Source: Feifania hominis
GTDB taxonomy: Bacteria; Bacillota; Clostridia; Oscillospirales; Feifaniaceae
DNA: 64,000 nucleotides
Direction of reading: 5' to 3'
NCBI RefSeq assembly: GCF_014384765.1
Contig: NZ_JACRSP010000003.1
Location: 1 to 64,000, forward strand
Shown: positions 34,018 to 42,424 of the stretch, one piece after another
Numbering within the stretch: the stretch's first letter is position 1
Layout: every line of letters begins with the position of its first letter
Translations under genes and position numbers: made by a program
Notes under the pieces: generated by a model
Told to the model about the DNA's origin: nothing
The model's input: only the letters and a program-made list of their open reading frames with translations
Database searches by the model: none

Positions 34018-34716
34018 ATGCAGACAGAACAGGCTGCGGCCCCGGCGGAAATCACGACCAAGACTCTCGAGGCGGCCCCTCTGCTCGACGGGTGCGAGCT
34101 CGTGCGCATCACGGCGGACTACCCCGCTGTGGAAAGCGGGCTGACCCGCCCGCTGCGCGAGCGCATCAACCGCTACTACCGTCGGCTCGCGGGGGACTAT
34201 GTGCGCTCGGCTCAGAGACAGCTCGGCGCCGTCGCAAAGCAGCGCGCGCTCGTCTGTGCGGCGGGCGGGGAGCCGTTTGTGCCCTTTACAGCTCGCATGA
34301 GCTTTGAGGTGCTCTTTTCCGGTCGGTGCATGTGCGTGCTCTACGAGCAGCAGGAGATCTGCGGGCCGCTCGTGCGGCGCACGCGCTTTTCGGATGTGTT
34401 CGATCTCGGCACCGGCGACCGGCTGCGTCTGCGGGATCTGTTTGTGCGCGGCAGGCGGGCTCTGCGGCCGCTGCGCGCGCTTCTGCTGCGCGCGGCGGAT
34501 GAGCGGTTTGACTTTGCCGGCCGGCGGGACGGCGCGGCTCTTCGCCGGCGCATCGCGGCGCTCTGGCAGCCGGAGCAGTTCTATCTGCTGCCCGACGGGC
34601 TGGTGTTCTACTACCAGCCGGGCGAGATTCTTCCCGCCGCGCGGGGCGATTTTATCATAAAGCTGTCTTACGACAGCTTTGAGAAAGCGCTGCGCCGCGT
34701 AAAACGCGGCGTCTAG
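34018..34716 (+). CDS. DUF3298-domain protein without signal peptide
   Basis: A 232-residue protein. The N-terminal 120 residues (ITADYPAVESGL, LRERINRYYRRLAGDYVRSA) and the C-terminal part (LFDL-type RFSDVFDLGTGDRLRLRDLF, QFYLLPDGLVFYYQPGEILPAARGDFIIKLSY) fit the DUF3298 fold seen in RsiV-like anti-sigma and peptidoglycan-linked proteins. No signal peptide or membrane helix is present, so this copy is probably cytosolic. ATG 34018 follows AAAGGAG. Function is unknown. The palindromic element begins two bases after its stop. Confidence 0.7.
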   Translation: MQTEQAAAPAEITTKTLEAAPLLDGCELVRITADYPAVESGLTRPLRERINRYYRRLAGDYVRSAQRQLGAVAKQRALVCAAGGEPFVPFTARMSFEVLFSGRCMCVLYEQQEICGPLVRRTRFSDVFDLGTGDRLRLRDLFVRGRRALRPLRALLLRAADERFDFAGRRDGAALRRRIAALWQPEQFYLLPDGLVFYYQPGEILPAARGDFIIKLSYDSFEKALRRVKRGV

Positions 34717-34718
34717 CC

Positions 34719-35689
34719 GCCACCGAAGCGGCGGCTAAACCTACCCCGCTCCCATGAGTACCCCCCAAACGTCCAGCTATCTCCAAAGCGGCAGCGAGGC
34801 CATCCTCTCCCCCTCTGAGAGGGAAAGCTCTACGGGGTCCAGGGGTCACTGACCCACTGGCCGTTTGTGTAGGGGGTTCAAAGGGGGGAGGAATCGGAAC
34901 CTCCCCCCTGCGTTCTTTGGTTACTTTCTCACGTGAGAAAGTAACATTCACCCCGTTAGGAACACCTATGATTTTGCCACCACAAGGCCGAGGCTTTGCC
35001 AACACCAAAGCGACAGCAAAGCCCAATCCCTCAAAGGCGAATCTCCGTCGTTTCGCCATGATTGAAGTGACGGCAAAGTCATTGCCTCCGCTCCTGGGAG
35101 CGAAAGCCCGTAGAGTTCAAAGTGCGCTGTTCCGTTGGCAAACAAAAGACAATAAACAACAAGGTCGAGGTTTTGCAACCCCAAAGGGTTTTGCAGGACC
35201 TCGACCTTGTTTTAGAAACAAGCGCTCAAATTTTATGTGTGCCTGTGAAAAATCATATACATATTGTAATATCTATAAATCTTTCAACAAAATTGATCTC
35301 AAGACACTCGCTGAAATAGAAAGATTTTCACAGGGAACTTTCTTGCTGTGGATAACTGCGCCGATCTTTTTCGTTTTTAAAACAGGGGCGTTGAGGGTAG
35401 GAGGCTTGGCAAAGCCTCGGCTATGTGGTGGCGAGGTCTTCGGCACGCCTAACGGGGAGATGTTACTTTCTCACGTGAGAAAGTAACCAAAGAACGCAGG
35501 GGGGAGGTTCCGATTCCTCCCCCCTTTGAACCCCCTACACAAACGGCCAGTGGGTCAGTGACCCCTGGACCCCGTGGAGCTTTCACTCCCGGGGATGGAG
35601 GGGGATGGCTTTGCCGTCGCTTCAATCGTGGCTGGACGCCGGGGATTTACTCATGGGAAGCGAGGTAGGTTTAGCTGCCGCTTCGGTGG
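34719..35689. mobile_element. 971-bp non-coding palindromic element with ~284-bp inverted arms
   Basis: The left arm (34719-35001) and right arm (35406-35689) are inverted copies; the innermost ~100 bases of the block around 34860-34960 and 35450-35550 are almost identical. Each arm carries the same 26-bp perfect palindrome (34920-34945 and 35462-35487, centre TCTCACGTGAGA). The AT-rich core has further nested stems: 35242-35254 with 35323-35334, and a hairpin around 35160-35210 (CAAGGTCGAGG/CCTCGACCTTG). It encodes no plausible protein. It resembles a MITE or large structured repeat. Confidence 0.85.
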
Positions 35690-35716
35690 GGGTTAAACGC
35701 TGCCGCTTGCGCGGCA

Positions 35717-37042
35717 TCAAAACAGACCGGCGGGAAAATTCTCCTCGGTGAGAATCCTCTGCTCGCCGGCGGCGCCCTCGTAGAAGCGCATCGCCGCGCC
35801 GTCCGTATCCGTGCAGCAGGTCTCGGTGACAAGCGTCTCAAAGCCGCCCGCTGTCGGAATGACCGCATACCCCGCCGAGACGGCCGTCAGCCCCTCGGGC
35901 AGCGTCCCCTCCCCGAGCGTGCTGCTCTTGAGCCCCCGCGCGTCAATGTGGTTCATCAGATAGGCCGTCGCGTCGTAGCGTACCACATCCCCCCGGTCGA
36001 GACCGATTCCCACCTGAATCAGATCGGGGTAGCAGAGGATGTCGCCGTCGCGGTAGGCGAAGCTGTAGAGCCCCATGCCGCCCTGCTGGCGGCTTGCGGC
36101 CAGCTCCATGCCGGCGTAGCCCTGCGCCGTGAGAAAGTCCGCCGCGAGCTGTCCGCCCTGCTCGAGGGAGAGCTCTGGCTCGCCGAGCGCGCGCTCGTTT
36201 GCGCAGGTCATCACCACGCCGCCCGCTTTCGTCACACAGATCTCCCCGCTTTGAAACGTGAAGCAGTGCGCGGCGAGAGCGCCGCCGAGGTCGCTGTCGT
36301 CTGCGAGGGCCGAAGCCTCAACGCCGAGAAAGGCCGCGGCCGCCCCGCGGGCCTCGTCGCGTGTCACTTCGTTTTGCCCGGCCAGATAGACGCTCTTGCG
36401 CCCCGTGAGATGGGACGAGTAGGGCCCGTCATACAGCAGCTCCGGATAGCCCTCAAAGACGCCCATCAGCTCGCCCATCGCGTCCGCGACGTCGGGCAGA
36501 GCCGCGCGGGAAAAAATGAGTGTCGCCGTGGGGCGGCTGCCCGCGAAGTAGTCGAAGTCCATCGCGCTCGCCGCGTACTCCCCCTCGAGCTCATAGAGCC
36601 GCGCCGAGAGCTCCCGGGTGTAGCCGTAGAGCGCGTCGACCGCCTCGCGCTCGTCGGCTGCCGGGGACTGGCCCGCCGCCGCCTTTCGCGCGAGAATGTC
36701 CGCGTAGTCGCCCGCCTGGCAGAGATACCGCTCGAGCATGCTCAGATCGGCCGATGTCAGCGGCAGCTCGCCCAGACAGGCCTTGGCTGCCCCGGCCGCC
36801 TCGGCGACCTCGTTTGACACCGCCACGAGCGAGGCGGGGCTCGTGGTGTAGCTGCCGCGCTGCATGGACTGCTCCATCGCGGCGACGTGGTAGGTCAGAT
36901 CCCCGAGCGCCCGCGCATAGCCGCCGCGAAGCTGGCGCAGATAGAGCGCCGCCACACGGCTCTGGTAGAGGACAAGTCCCCCGAGCACCAGAATGAGCGC
37001 AGCGGTGAAGCTGATGATTCGGATGAGTGTTCTTCGTTTCAT
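35717..37042 (-). CDS. ypeB: Germination protein YpeB
   Basis: A 441-residue spore protein. An N-terminal anchor (RIISFTAALILVLGGLVLY) precedes the typical YpeB helical region (YLRQLRGGYARALGDLTYHVAAMEQSMQRGSY) and PepSY-type repeats in the C-terminal half (VTRDEARGAAAAFLG, LEQGGQLAADFLTAQGY). YpeB stabilises the cortex hydrolase SleB and is degraded on germination. sleB, normally adjacent upstream, is not here. It shows that the host forms endospores. Confidence 0.9.
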   Translation of the reverse strand: MKRRTLIRIISFTAALILVLGGLVLYQSRVAALYLRQLRGGYARALGDLTYHVAAMEQSMQRGSYTTSPASLVAVSNEVAEAAGAAKACLGELPLTSADLSMLERYLCQAGDYADILARKAAAGQSPAADEREAVDALYGYTRELSARLYELEGEYAASAMDFDYFAGSRPTATLIFSRAALPDVADAMGELMGVFEGYPELLYDGPYSSHLTGRKSVYLAGQNEVTRDEARGAAAAFLGVEASALADDSDLGGALAAHCFTFQSGEICVTKAGGVVMTCANERALGEPELSLEQGGQLAADFLTAQGYAGMELAASRQQGGMGLYSFAYRDGDILCYPDLIQVGIGLDRGDVVRYDATAYLMNHIDARGLKSSTLGEGTLPEGLTAVSAGYAVIPTAGGFETLVTETCCTDTDGAAMRFYEGAAGEQRILTEENFPAGLF

Positions 37043-37180
37043 GGCGCACCTCGAAAAAGTATTGTCAGCTCTATTTTCCGCCGCCGCGTCGCAATTATGT
37101 CATGGCTGTGAGAATTTTTCCATTTGTGGTATACTACACAGAGAATCACAACAGGGCCGCGCGCCCGGACGGGAGAACTC

Positions 37181-39736
37181 ATGAAACTACTTGTCTTTGA
37201 CGGCAACAGCATCATCAACCGCGCGTTCTACGGCATCCGTCTGCTGTCGACCAGCGACGGGGTCTTCACCAACGCCGTCTACGGCTTTTTGAACATTCTG
37301 GAAAAGGAGCTCACGGCGGAAGCCCCCGACGCCGTGTGCGTCGCGTTCGACCTCGCGGGGCCGACGTTTCGCCACGAGCAGTTCGCCGAGTACAAGGCGG
37401 GCCGCCGCGGCATGCCCGACGAGCTCGCCTCGCAGCTGCCCGTGCTCAAGCAGGTGCTCGACGCCATGCACATCGCCCGCCTGGAGCTGCAGGGCTACGA
37501 GGCCGACGACATCATCGGCACCATCGCGGCGCGCTGCGAGAGCGCGGGGGACGACTGCGTCATCGTCACCGGCGACAAGGATGATCTGCAGCTCATCGGC
37601 CCCCACGTCGCGGTCAAGCTCGCCGTCACGGCCATGGGCCGCAGCGAGACCACCCGCTACGACCGCGACAAATTCGTCGAGGTCTACGGCTTTGAGCCCC
37701 GGCGCATGATCGACTTCAAGGCGCTCCAGGGCGACGCCTCCGACAACATCCCCGGCGTGCCCGGCATCGGCGAGAAGACGGCGAAAGCCCTCCTGCAGGA
37801 CGGGCGCACCCTCGAGGACATCTACGCCGACCTCGACGCCCTGCCGGTCAAGCCCGGCGCGAAGAAGAAGCTCGCCGAGGGCCGCGAGTCGGCCTTTTTG
37901 AGCTATCAGCTCGCCACCATCGACTGCCATGTGCCGCTCGAGCTCGACTTTGAGGCCATGCGCCGCCGCGACCCCGACTTTGAGGCGCTTCTCGCGCTCT
38001 ATGAGAAGCTCGAGTTCAAGAGCTTTGCCGACCGCCTGCGCGAGCGCCGCCCCGAGGCCGCGCCGCCCGCCTTCGAGGCCCCGCCGGTGCAGAAGCTCAC
38101 GGGCGAGGCCGAGGTGCGCGCGCTGCTCGCCCCGGGCGGGACGCTCTGTCTCGACTACGACCCCGAGTCGGTTCTGGTGCTCACGGGCGGCGCGCTCTTT
38201 GAGCTGAACCGCTTCGAGTGCATGGCGGGCTTCGACGAGTGCATTCGCCTGCTCTTTGAGAGCCCCAACGAGAAAGTGATGGCGGCAGGCAAGCACGCGC
38301 GAACCGCTCTCGCCGCCGAGGGGATCGAACTGCGAAATCTCGTCTTTGACGCGGAGCTTGCGGGCTATGTTTTAAACCCCTCGGCGAACAGCTACACCCC
38401 GGCGACGCTGGCGCTCGGCTATCTCACGCTCTCCATCGGCGAGGGCCGCGCCGAGGCGCTCGCGGTGCTGCCGCTGCTGCGCCCCGAGCTGCTGCGGCGC
38501 ATGGGCGAAAGCGGCGAGGACCGGCTCTACTTCGACATTGAGCTGCCGCTGTCGGCGGTGCTCTCCGCGATGGAGCGCGAGGGCTTCGCCGTCGACACCG
38601 CGGCGCTGCATGCCTACGGGCAGGAGCTCACCGGGCGCATCGCCGAGCTCACACAGGAGATCTTTGCCATCTCGGGGTACGAATTCAACATCAACTCCAC
38701 CAAACAGCTCGGCGAGGTGCTCTTTGAGCGGCTCGGGCTGCCGGTGGTCAAAAAGACCAAGACCGGTTACAGCACCGACGCCGACGTGCTCGAAAAGCTG
38801 CGCCCGGCCCACGAGATCGTCGATCTCGTGCTGCGCTACCGCCAGCTGCAAAAGCTCAAGTCGACCTATGTCGACGGGCTCTTAAAACTCACCGATCCCC
38901 ACACCGGCCGGGTGCACACCACATTTCGGCAGACCGTCACCCAGACCGGGCGCATCAGTTCCACCGAGCCGAATCTGCAGAACATCCCCGTGCGCGAGGA
39001 GGAGGGGCGGCGCCTGCGGCGCATGTTCGTCGCGCGCGAGGGGTGCACCCTCGTCGACGCCGACTACTCCCAGATCGAGCTGCGCGTGCTCGCGCACATC
39101 TCGGGCGACGAGACCATGCTCGAGGCGTTCAACCAGAACGAGGACATCCACACCGTCACGGCATCCCAAGTCTTCGGGGTGGAGCGCTCGGCTGTCACGC
39201 CCCTCATGCGCCGCCGGGCAAAGGCGGTCAACTTCGGCATCGTCTACGGCATCTCCGACTTCTCGCTCTCGCAGGACATCGGCGTGAGCCGCCGCGAGGC
39301 GCGCGAGTACATCGACCAGTACTTCGCCACCTACCCGAAGATCAAGGCCTACCTCGACCGCACCGTGGAGCAGGCCAAGGCTGACGGCTACGTCACCACG
39401 CTCTTCGGCCGGCGGCGCTATCTGCCGGAGCTGAAGAGCGGCAACTACAACATGCGCATGTTCGGCGAGCGGGTCGCGATGAACACGCCCATTCAGGGCA
39501 CGGCCGCCGACATCATCAAAATCGCCATGGTGCGCGTCTACAACCGCCTGCGCGCCGAGGGGCTCCGCAGCCGCCTGATTTTGCAGGTGCACGACGAGCT
39601 CATCATCGAGACCGAGCGCGACGAGCTTGCGCGCGTGCGCGCGCTCTTAAAGGAGGAGATGGAGGGCGCGGCGAGCCTGTCGGTCGTGCTGCGCGCCGAC
39701 GTCTCCGAGGGGGAGAGCTGGTATGACGCGAAGTGA
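37181..39736 (+). CDS. polA: DNA polymerase I
   Basis: An 851-residue enzyme. The 5' nuclease domain (residues 1-290) has FDGNSIINRAFYG, YEADDIIGTIA, VTGDKDDLQLI and GDASDNIPGVPGIGEKTA. The 3'-5' exonuclease domain is degenerate: the expected Asp-x-Glu reads LDYDPES, so proofreading is probably lost. The polymerase domain has DYSQIELRVLAHIS, RRRAKAVNFGIVYG and QVHDELIIE. ATG 37181 was chosen over an upstream frame extension. It overlaps rimI by 14 bases. Confidence 0.97.
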   Translation: MKLLVFDGNSIINRAFYGIRLLSTSDGVFTNAVYGFLNILEKELTAEAPDAVCVAFDLAGPTFRHEQFAEYKAGRRGMPDELASQLPVLKQVLDAMHIARLELQGYEADDIIGTIAARCESAGDDCVIVTGDKDDLQLIGPHVAVKLAVTAMGRSETTRYDRDKFVEVYGFEPRRMIDFKALQGDASDNIPGVPGIGEKTAKALLQDGRTLEDIYADLDALPVKPGAKKKLAEGRESAFLSYQLATIDCHVPLELDFEAMRRRDPDFEALLALYEKLEFKSFADRLRERRPEAAPPAFEAPPVQKLTGEAEVRALLAPGGTLCLDYDPESVLVLTGGALFELNRFECMAGFDECIRLLFESPNEKVMAAGKHARTALAAEGIELRNLVFDAELAGYVLNPSANSYTPATLALGYLTLSIGEGRAEALAVLPLLRPELLRRMGESGEDRLYFDIELPLSAVLSAMEREGFAVDTAALHAYGQELTGRIAELTQEIFAISGYEFNINSTKQLGEVLFERLGLPVVKKTKTGYSTDADVLEKLRPAHEIVDLVLRYRQLQKLKSTYVDGLLKLTDPHTGRVHTTFRQTVTQTGRISSTEPNLQNIPVREEEGRRLRRMFVAREGCTLVDADYSQIELRVLAHISGDETMLEAFNQNEDIHTVTASQVFGVERSAVTPLMRRRAKAVNFGIVYGISDFSLSQDIGVSRREAREYIDQYFATYPKIKAYLDRTVEQAKADGYVTTLFGRRRYLPELKSGNYNMRMFGERVAMNTPIQGTAADIIKIAMVRVYNRLRAEGLRSRLILQVHDELIIETERDELARVRALLKEEMEGAASLSVVLRADVSEGESWYDAK

Positions 39737-40187
39737 GCTCACTCTCACCGGGCTGACGCCCGCCCTCGTGCCGGTGGTGCACGGGATGGAGCAGCTCTGC
39801 TTCCCCGCCGATGGGTGGAGCCGTCAGCAGTTCTACGACGAGCTGACAAATCCGCTCGCCGTGTGGCTCGTGGCCCTCGACGGGGACACCCCTGTCGGCT
39901 ATGCGGGGGGGCTTGCAGTGTGTGATACCGGCGAGGTCACCGACATCGGCGTGCCGCCCGCCCACCGGGGCCGGGGAATCGGCCGGGCGCTTCTCGGGGC
40001 GCTGCTTTACGAGCTTCGCGCGCGCGGGTGCGCCGCGGTGCACCTCGAGGTGCGCGAGTCGAACGCGCCCGCCCGCGCGCTCTACCGGAGCCTCGGCTTT
40101 CGCGAGGTGGGCCGCCGCCCGCGCTACTACCGCGCGCCCGTGGAGGACGCGATTCTTCTCACTCTGGAAGAGGGGGTAACACCATGA
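39723..40187 (+). CDS. rimI: Ribosomal protein alanine N-acetyltransferase
   Basis: A 154-residue GNAT enzyme, most like RimI, which acetylates the N-terminus of ribosomal protein S18. Motifs are VPPAHRGRGIGRALLGAL for acetyl-CoA, VHLEVRESNAPARALYRSLGFREVGRRPRYYR near the C-terminus. It overlaps polA (14 bases) and tsaD (4 bases); rimI beside tsaD is a common Firmicutes arrangement. Confidence 0.9.
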   Translation: MTRSELTLTGLTPALVPVVHGMEQLCFPADGWSRQQFYDELTNPLAVWLVALDGDTPVGYAGGLAVCDTGEVTDIGVPPAHRGRGIGRALLGALLYELRARGCAAVHLEVRESNAPARALYRSLGFREVGRRPRYYRAPVEDAILLTLEEGVTP

Positions 40188-41215
40188 ACATACTCGGCAT
40201 TGAGACCTCCTGCGACGAGACGTCGGCCGCTGTCGTGCGCGACGGGCGCGAAATCGTGTCGCTGGTGGTCAACACCCAGATTGATTTACACCGGGTCTAC
40301 GGCGGGGTCGTGCCCGAGATCGCCTCGCGGCTCCACATCGAGAGCATTGACGAGGTGGTCTCCCGTGCGCTCAGGCAGGCCAAAATGACCATGCAGGACG
40401 TCGACGCCGTCGCGGTGACTGCTTACCCCGGCCTGATCGGCGCGCTGCTTGTCGGGGTCAATTTTGCCAAGGGGCTGGCCTACTCCTGGGACAGGCCCCT
40501 CGTGCCGGTGCACCACATCCGCGGCCACATCGCCTCGAACTACCTCACCCACCCGGATCTCGAGCCGCCCTTTCTGTGCCTGATCGCGTCGGGGGGCCAC
40601 ACGAATCTCGCCGTGGTCGAGGACTACACCCGCATGCGCCTGGTCGGCCGCACGCGCGACGACGCGGCGGGCGAGTGCTTTGACAAGATCGCGCGTGTGC
40701 TCGGCATGCCCTACCCCGGCGGCGTCGAAATGGACCGCGCGGCGCAGCGCGGCAGCGTCGGAGCCTATCATTTCCCGCGGGTCAAGGTCGAGGGCAGCCC
40801 GCTTGACTTCAGCTTCTCGGGGCTCAAGTCGGCGGCCATCAACCTGCTGCACAACCTCGAGCAGCGCGGCGAGACGGTCGCCGTCGACGACTTTGCCGCC
40901 TGCTTTTCCGACGCGCTCGTCGGCGAGCTCATCGACCGCCTCGCCCTCGCGCTCGACGGGACGGGGCTCAAAAAAGTGGCGCTGGCTGGCGGCGTGTCGG
41001 CGAACACCCTGCTTCGCGCGCGCGCGGGGGCGCTCTGCCGTGAGCGCGGGTGCGAGCTCTTTTTGCCCGAGCTGTCGCTCTGTGGCGACAACGCGGCCAT
41101 GATCGCCTCGCAGGGCTACTACGAATTTCTCGCCGGCGCGCGGGCGGGGCTCGATCTCAATGCCGCCGCGACAAAAGCTCTGACGTGGGAGCAGTCGCCC
41201 CGCGCCGGTGTGTAA
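40184..41215 (+). CDS. tsaD: tRNA threonylcarbamoyltransferase TsaD
   Basis: A 343-residue ASKHA-fold protein for the t6A37 modification. MNILGIETSCDETSAAVV, GGVVPEIASRLH, the metal site VPVHHIRGHIASNY, IASGGHTNLAVV, LAGGVSANTLLRARAG and LCGDNAAMIA are diagnostic. ATG 40184 overlaps the rimI stop. The partner genes tsaB and tsaE are not in this window. Confidence 0.97.
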   Translation: MNILGIETSCDETSAAVVRDGREIVSLVVNTQIDLHRVYGGVVPEIASRLHIESIDEVVSRALRQAKMTMQDVDAVAVTAYPGLIGALLVGVNFAKGLAYSWDRPLVPVHHIRGHIASNYLTHPDLEPPFLCLIASGGHTNLAVVEDYTRMRLVGRTRDDAAGECFDKIARVLGMPYPGGVEMDRAAQRGSVGAYHFPRVKVEGSPLDFSFSGLKSAAINLLHNLEQRGETVAVDDFAACFSDALVGELIDRLALALDGTGLKKVALAGGVSANTLLRARAGALCRERGCELFLPELSLCGDNAAMIASQGYYEFLAGARAGLDLNAAATKALTWEQSPRAGV

Positions 41216-41288
41216 AAAGTTGTTATGTAAACGACGGGGCGCGAAATTGTCCTGTTGATAAGCGGCGCAAAAACCGCCCCAAAAAGAG

Positions 41289-41318
41289 AAAAAACAGGCT
41301 GTTTGTGCCTGTTTTTTT
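41289..41318 (+). terminator. Terminator after tsaD
   Basis: AAAAACAGGC and GCCTGTTTTT pair across seven bases, then more T. The rest of the 323-base gap to the HxlR gene shows no gene; it contains two TGTTGATA-type DnaA-box-like words of no clear meaning. Confidence 0.85.
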
Positions 41319-41538
41319 CTTTTTTTCTCTGTTGATAACTCTGTGGAATGTGTTGATAGATGCGGCAAACTCACCTGATTATGGAAACGTCAGCCCGCAG
41401 ACCGCCTCCGGCGGACGCCCGCGCGAAAAAATCCGAAAAACTTTTGGCAGCAGTGCGTTTGCGGGCTTTTATACCGCAGGGAGAATGGAAGAAACCATCC
41501 AAATACCGCCGGTAATGCGATGGCGGGCCCGCCGGTGC

Positions 41539-41928
41539 TCAGGGCTCGCCACCGGGGCCGTAGTCGCAGCGCTGACAGCGCGCGGGCGTGTGCTCACCCA
41601 CCTGACGGTGGTACGCGCCCGCCCAGCGGCAGATGCTCTGTAAAATCGGCACGACCGAGGCGCCCTTGGCGCTGAGCGAGTACTCCACATGGGGTGGAAT
41701 CTCGTCGAATTGGCGGCGTTCGACCAGCCCGTCGCGGATGAGCTCCTTGAGCGTCGATGCGAGCACCGCGTCCGAGATGTTTCCCATCTCACGGCGCAGG
41801 GTGCTGTAGCGCAGCGTCTCGCGCTCCGACAGCACGCAGATGATGCGCGACTTCCACTTCCCCCCGAACAGTTCGAGCCCGTACTCCAGCGGGCAGCGGA
41901 TGTCCGGCGCCAGCTTTCTCTGATACAT
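41539..41928 (-). CDS. HxlR-family regulator
   Basis: A 129-residue winged-helix regulator. CPLEYGLELFGGKWKSRIICVLSERETLRYSTLRREMGNISDAVLASTLKELIRDGLVERRQFDEIPPHVEYSLSAKGASVVPIL fits HxlR/YodB closely, with the conserved Cys near residue 12 that senses oxidants or electrophiles in relatives. It diverges from the small ABM-like gene at 42098. Confidence 0.92.
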   Translation of the reverse strand: MYQRKLAPDIRCPLEYGLELFGGKWKSRIICVLSERETLRYSTLRREMGNISDAVLASTLKELIRDGLVERRQFDEIPPHVEYSLSAKGASVVPILQSICRWAGAYHRQVGEHTPARCQRCDYGPGGEP

Positions 41929-41978
41929 GGCGACACCCCCTTTTTACAGCCATCATACCACGGATACTCAATAGATAA

Positions 41979-42006
41979 AAGTAACTATTAAAATATTAAG
42001 TAACTT
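41979..42006. promoter_or_regulatory. HxlR operator candidate
   Basis: AAGTAACT occurs at 41979-41986 and 41998-42005, a direct repeat with 19-base period in an AT-rich divergent promoter region. Confidence 0.5.
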
Positions 42007-42097
42007 ATTTATTCATTAATATATTGTTTTGTCCGAGTGTGGTGAGTACCATGGAATACAAGCTCACCAAGAGCAAAAAGCCAAAGGAGGAATACAG

Positions 42098-42388
42098 ATG
42101 AAACCCGGAGCGTATTTGGAAATCACGATGACAATTGACCCGGCGAACCGGCCGGCCGCCGCGAAAGTCTACCAGGACTACCGCGGCCCTTTCCTGGAGG
42201 ACATCGAGGGCGCGCTGACCAAGGAGCTTCTCGTGCGCGAACAGGATGTGCAGGTGCTGCACGGCTTTGACACCGTGGAGCACGCCCAGGCGTATCTGCA
42301 GAGCGAGCTGTTTCGCCGCGATGTCTCCGCGGGACTCAAGCCCCTCTGGAGCGAAGAGCCGCAGCTGAAGATCTACAGCGTGGCCTGA
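42098..42388 (+). CDS. Small ABM/dimeric alpha-beta barrel protein
   Basis: A 96-residue protein likely to form a dimeric ferredoxin-like barrel, of the antibiotic biosynthesis monooxygenase type (AYLEITMTIDPANRPAAAKVYQDYRGPFLEDIEGALTKELLVREQDVQVLHGFDTVEHAQAYLQSELF). It might deal with small quinones or aldehydes. ATG 42098 follows AAAGGAGG. The divergent HxlR gene is its probable repressor. Confidence 0.65.
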   Translation: MKPGAYLEITMTIDPANRPAAAKVYQDYRGPFLEDIEGALTKELLVREQDVQVLHGFDTVEHAQAYLQSELFRRDVSAGLKPLWSEEPQLKIYSVA

Positions 42389-42424
42389 AAAAACCCCGTG
42401 CGATTCTCTCGCACGGGGTTTTTT
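42388..42424. terminator. Bidirectional terminator
   Basis: AAAAAACCCCGTGCGA and TCGCACGGGGTTTTTT pair between convergent genes; it overlaps the ends of both coding regions slightly. Confidence 0.92.

Noticed and set aside
35347..35355. Perfect DnaA box in the palindromic element as a second origin
   Set aside because: A single box without a cluster or unwinding element; 9-base words occur by chance, and the dnaA-dnaN gap has the full set.
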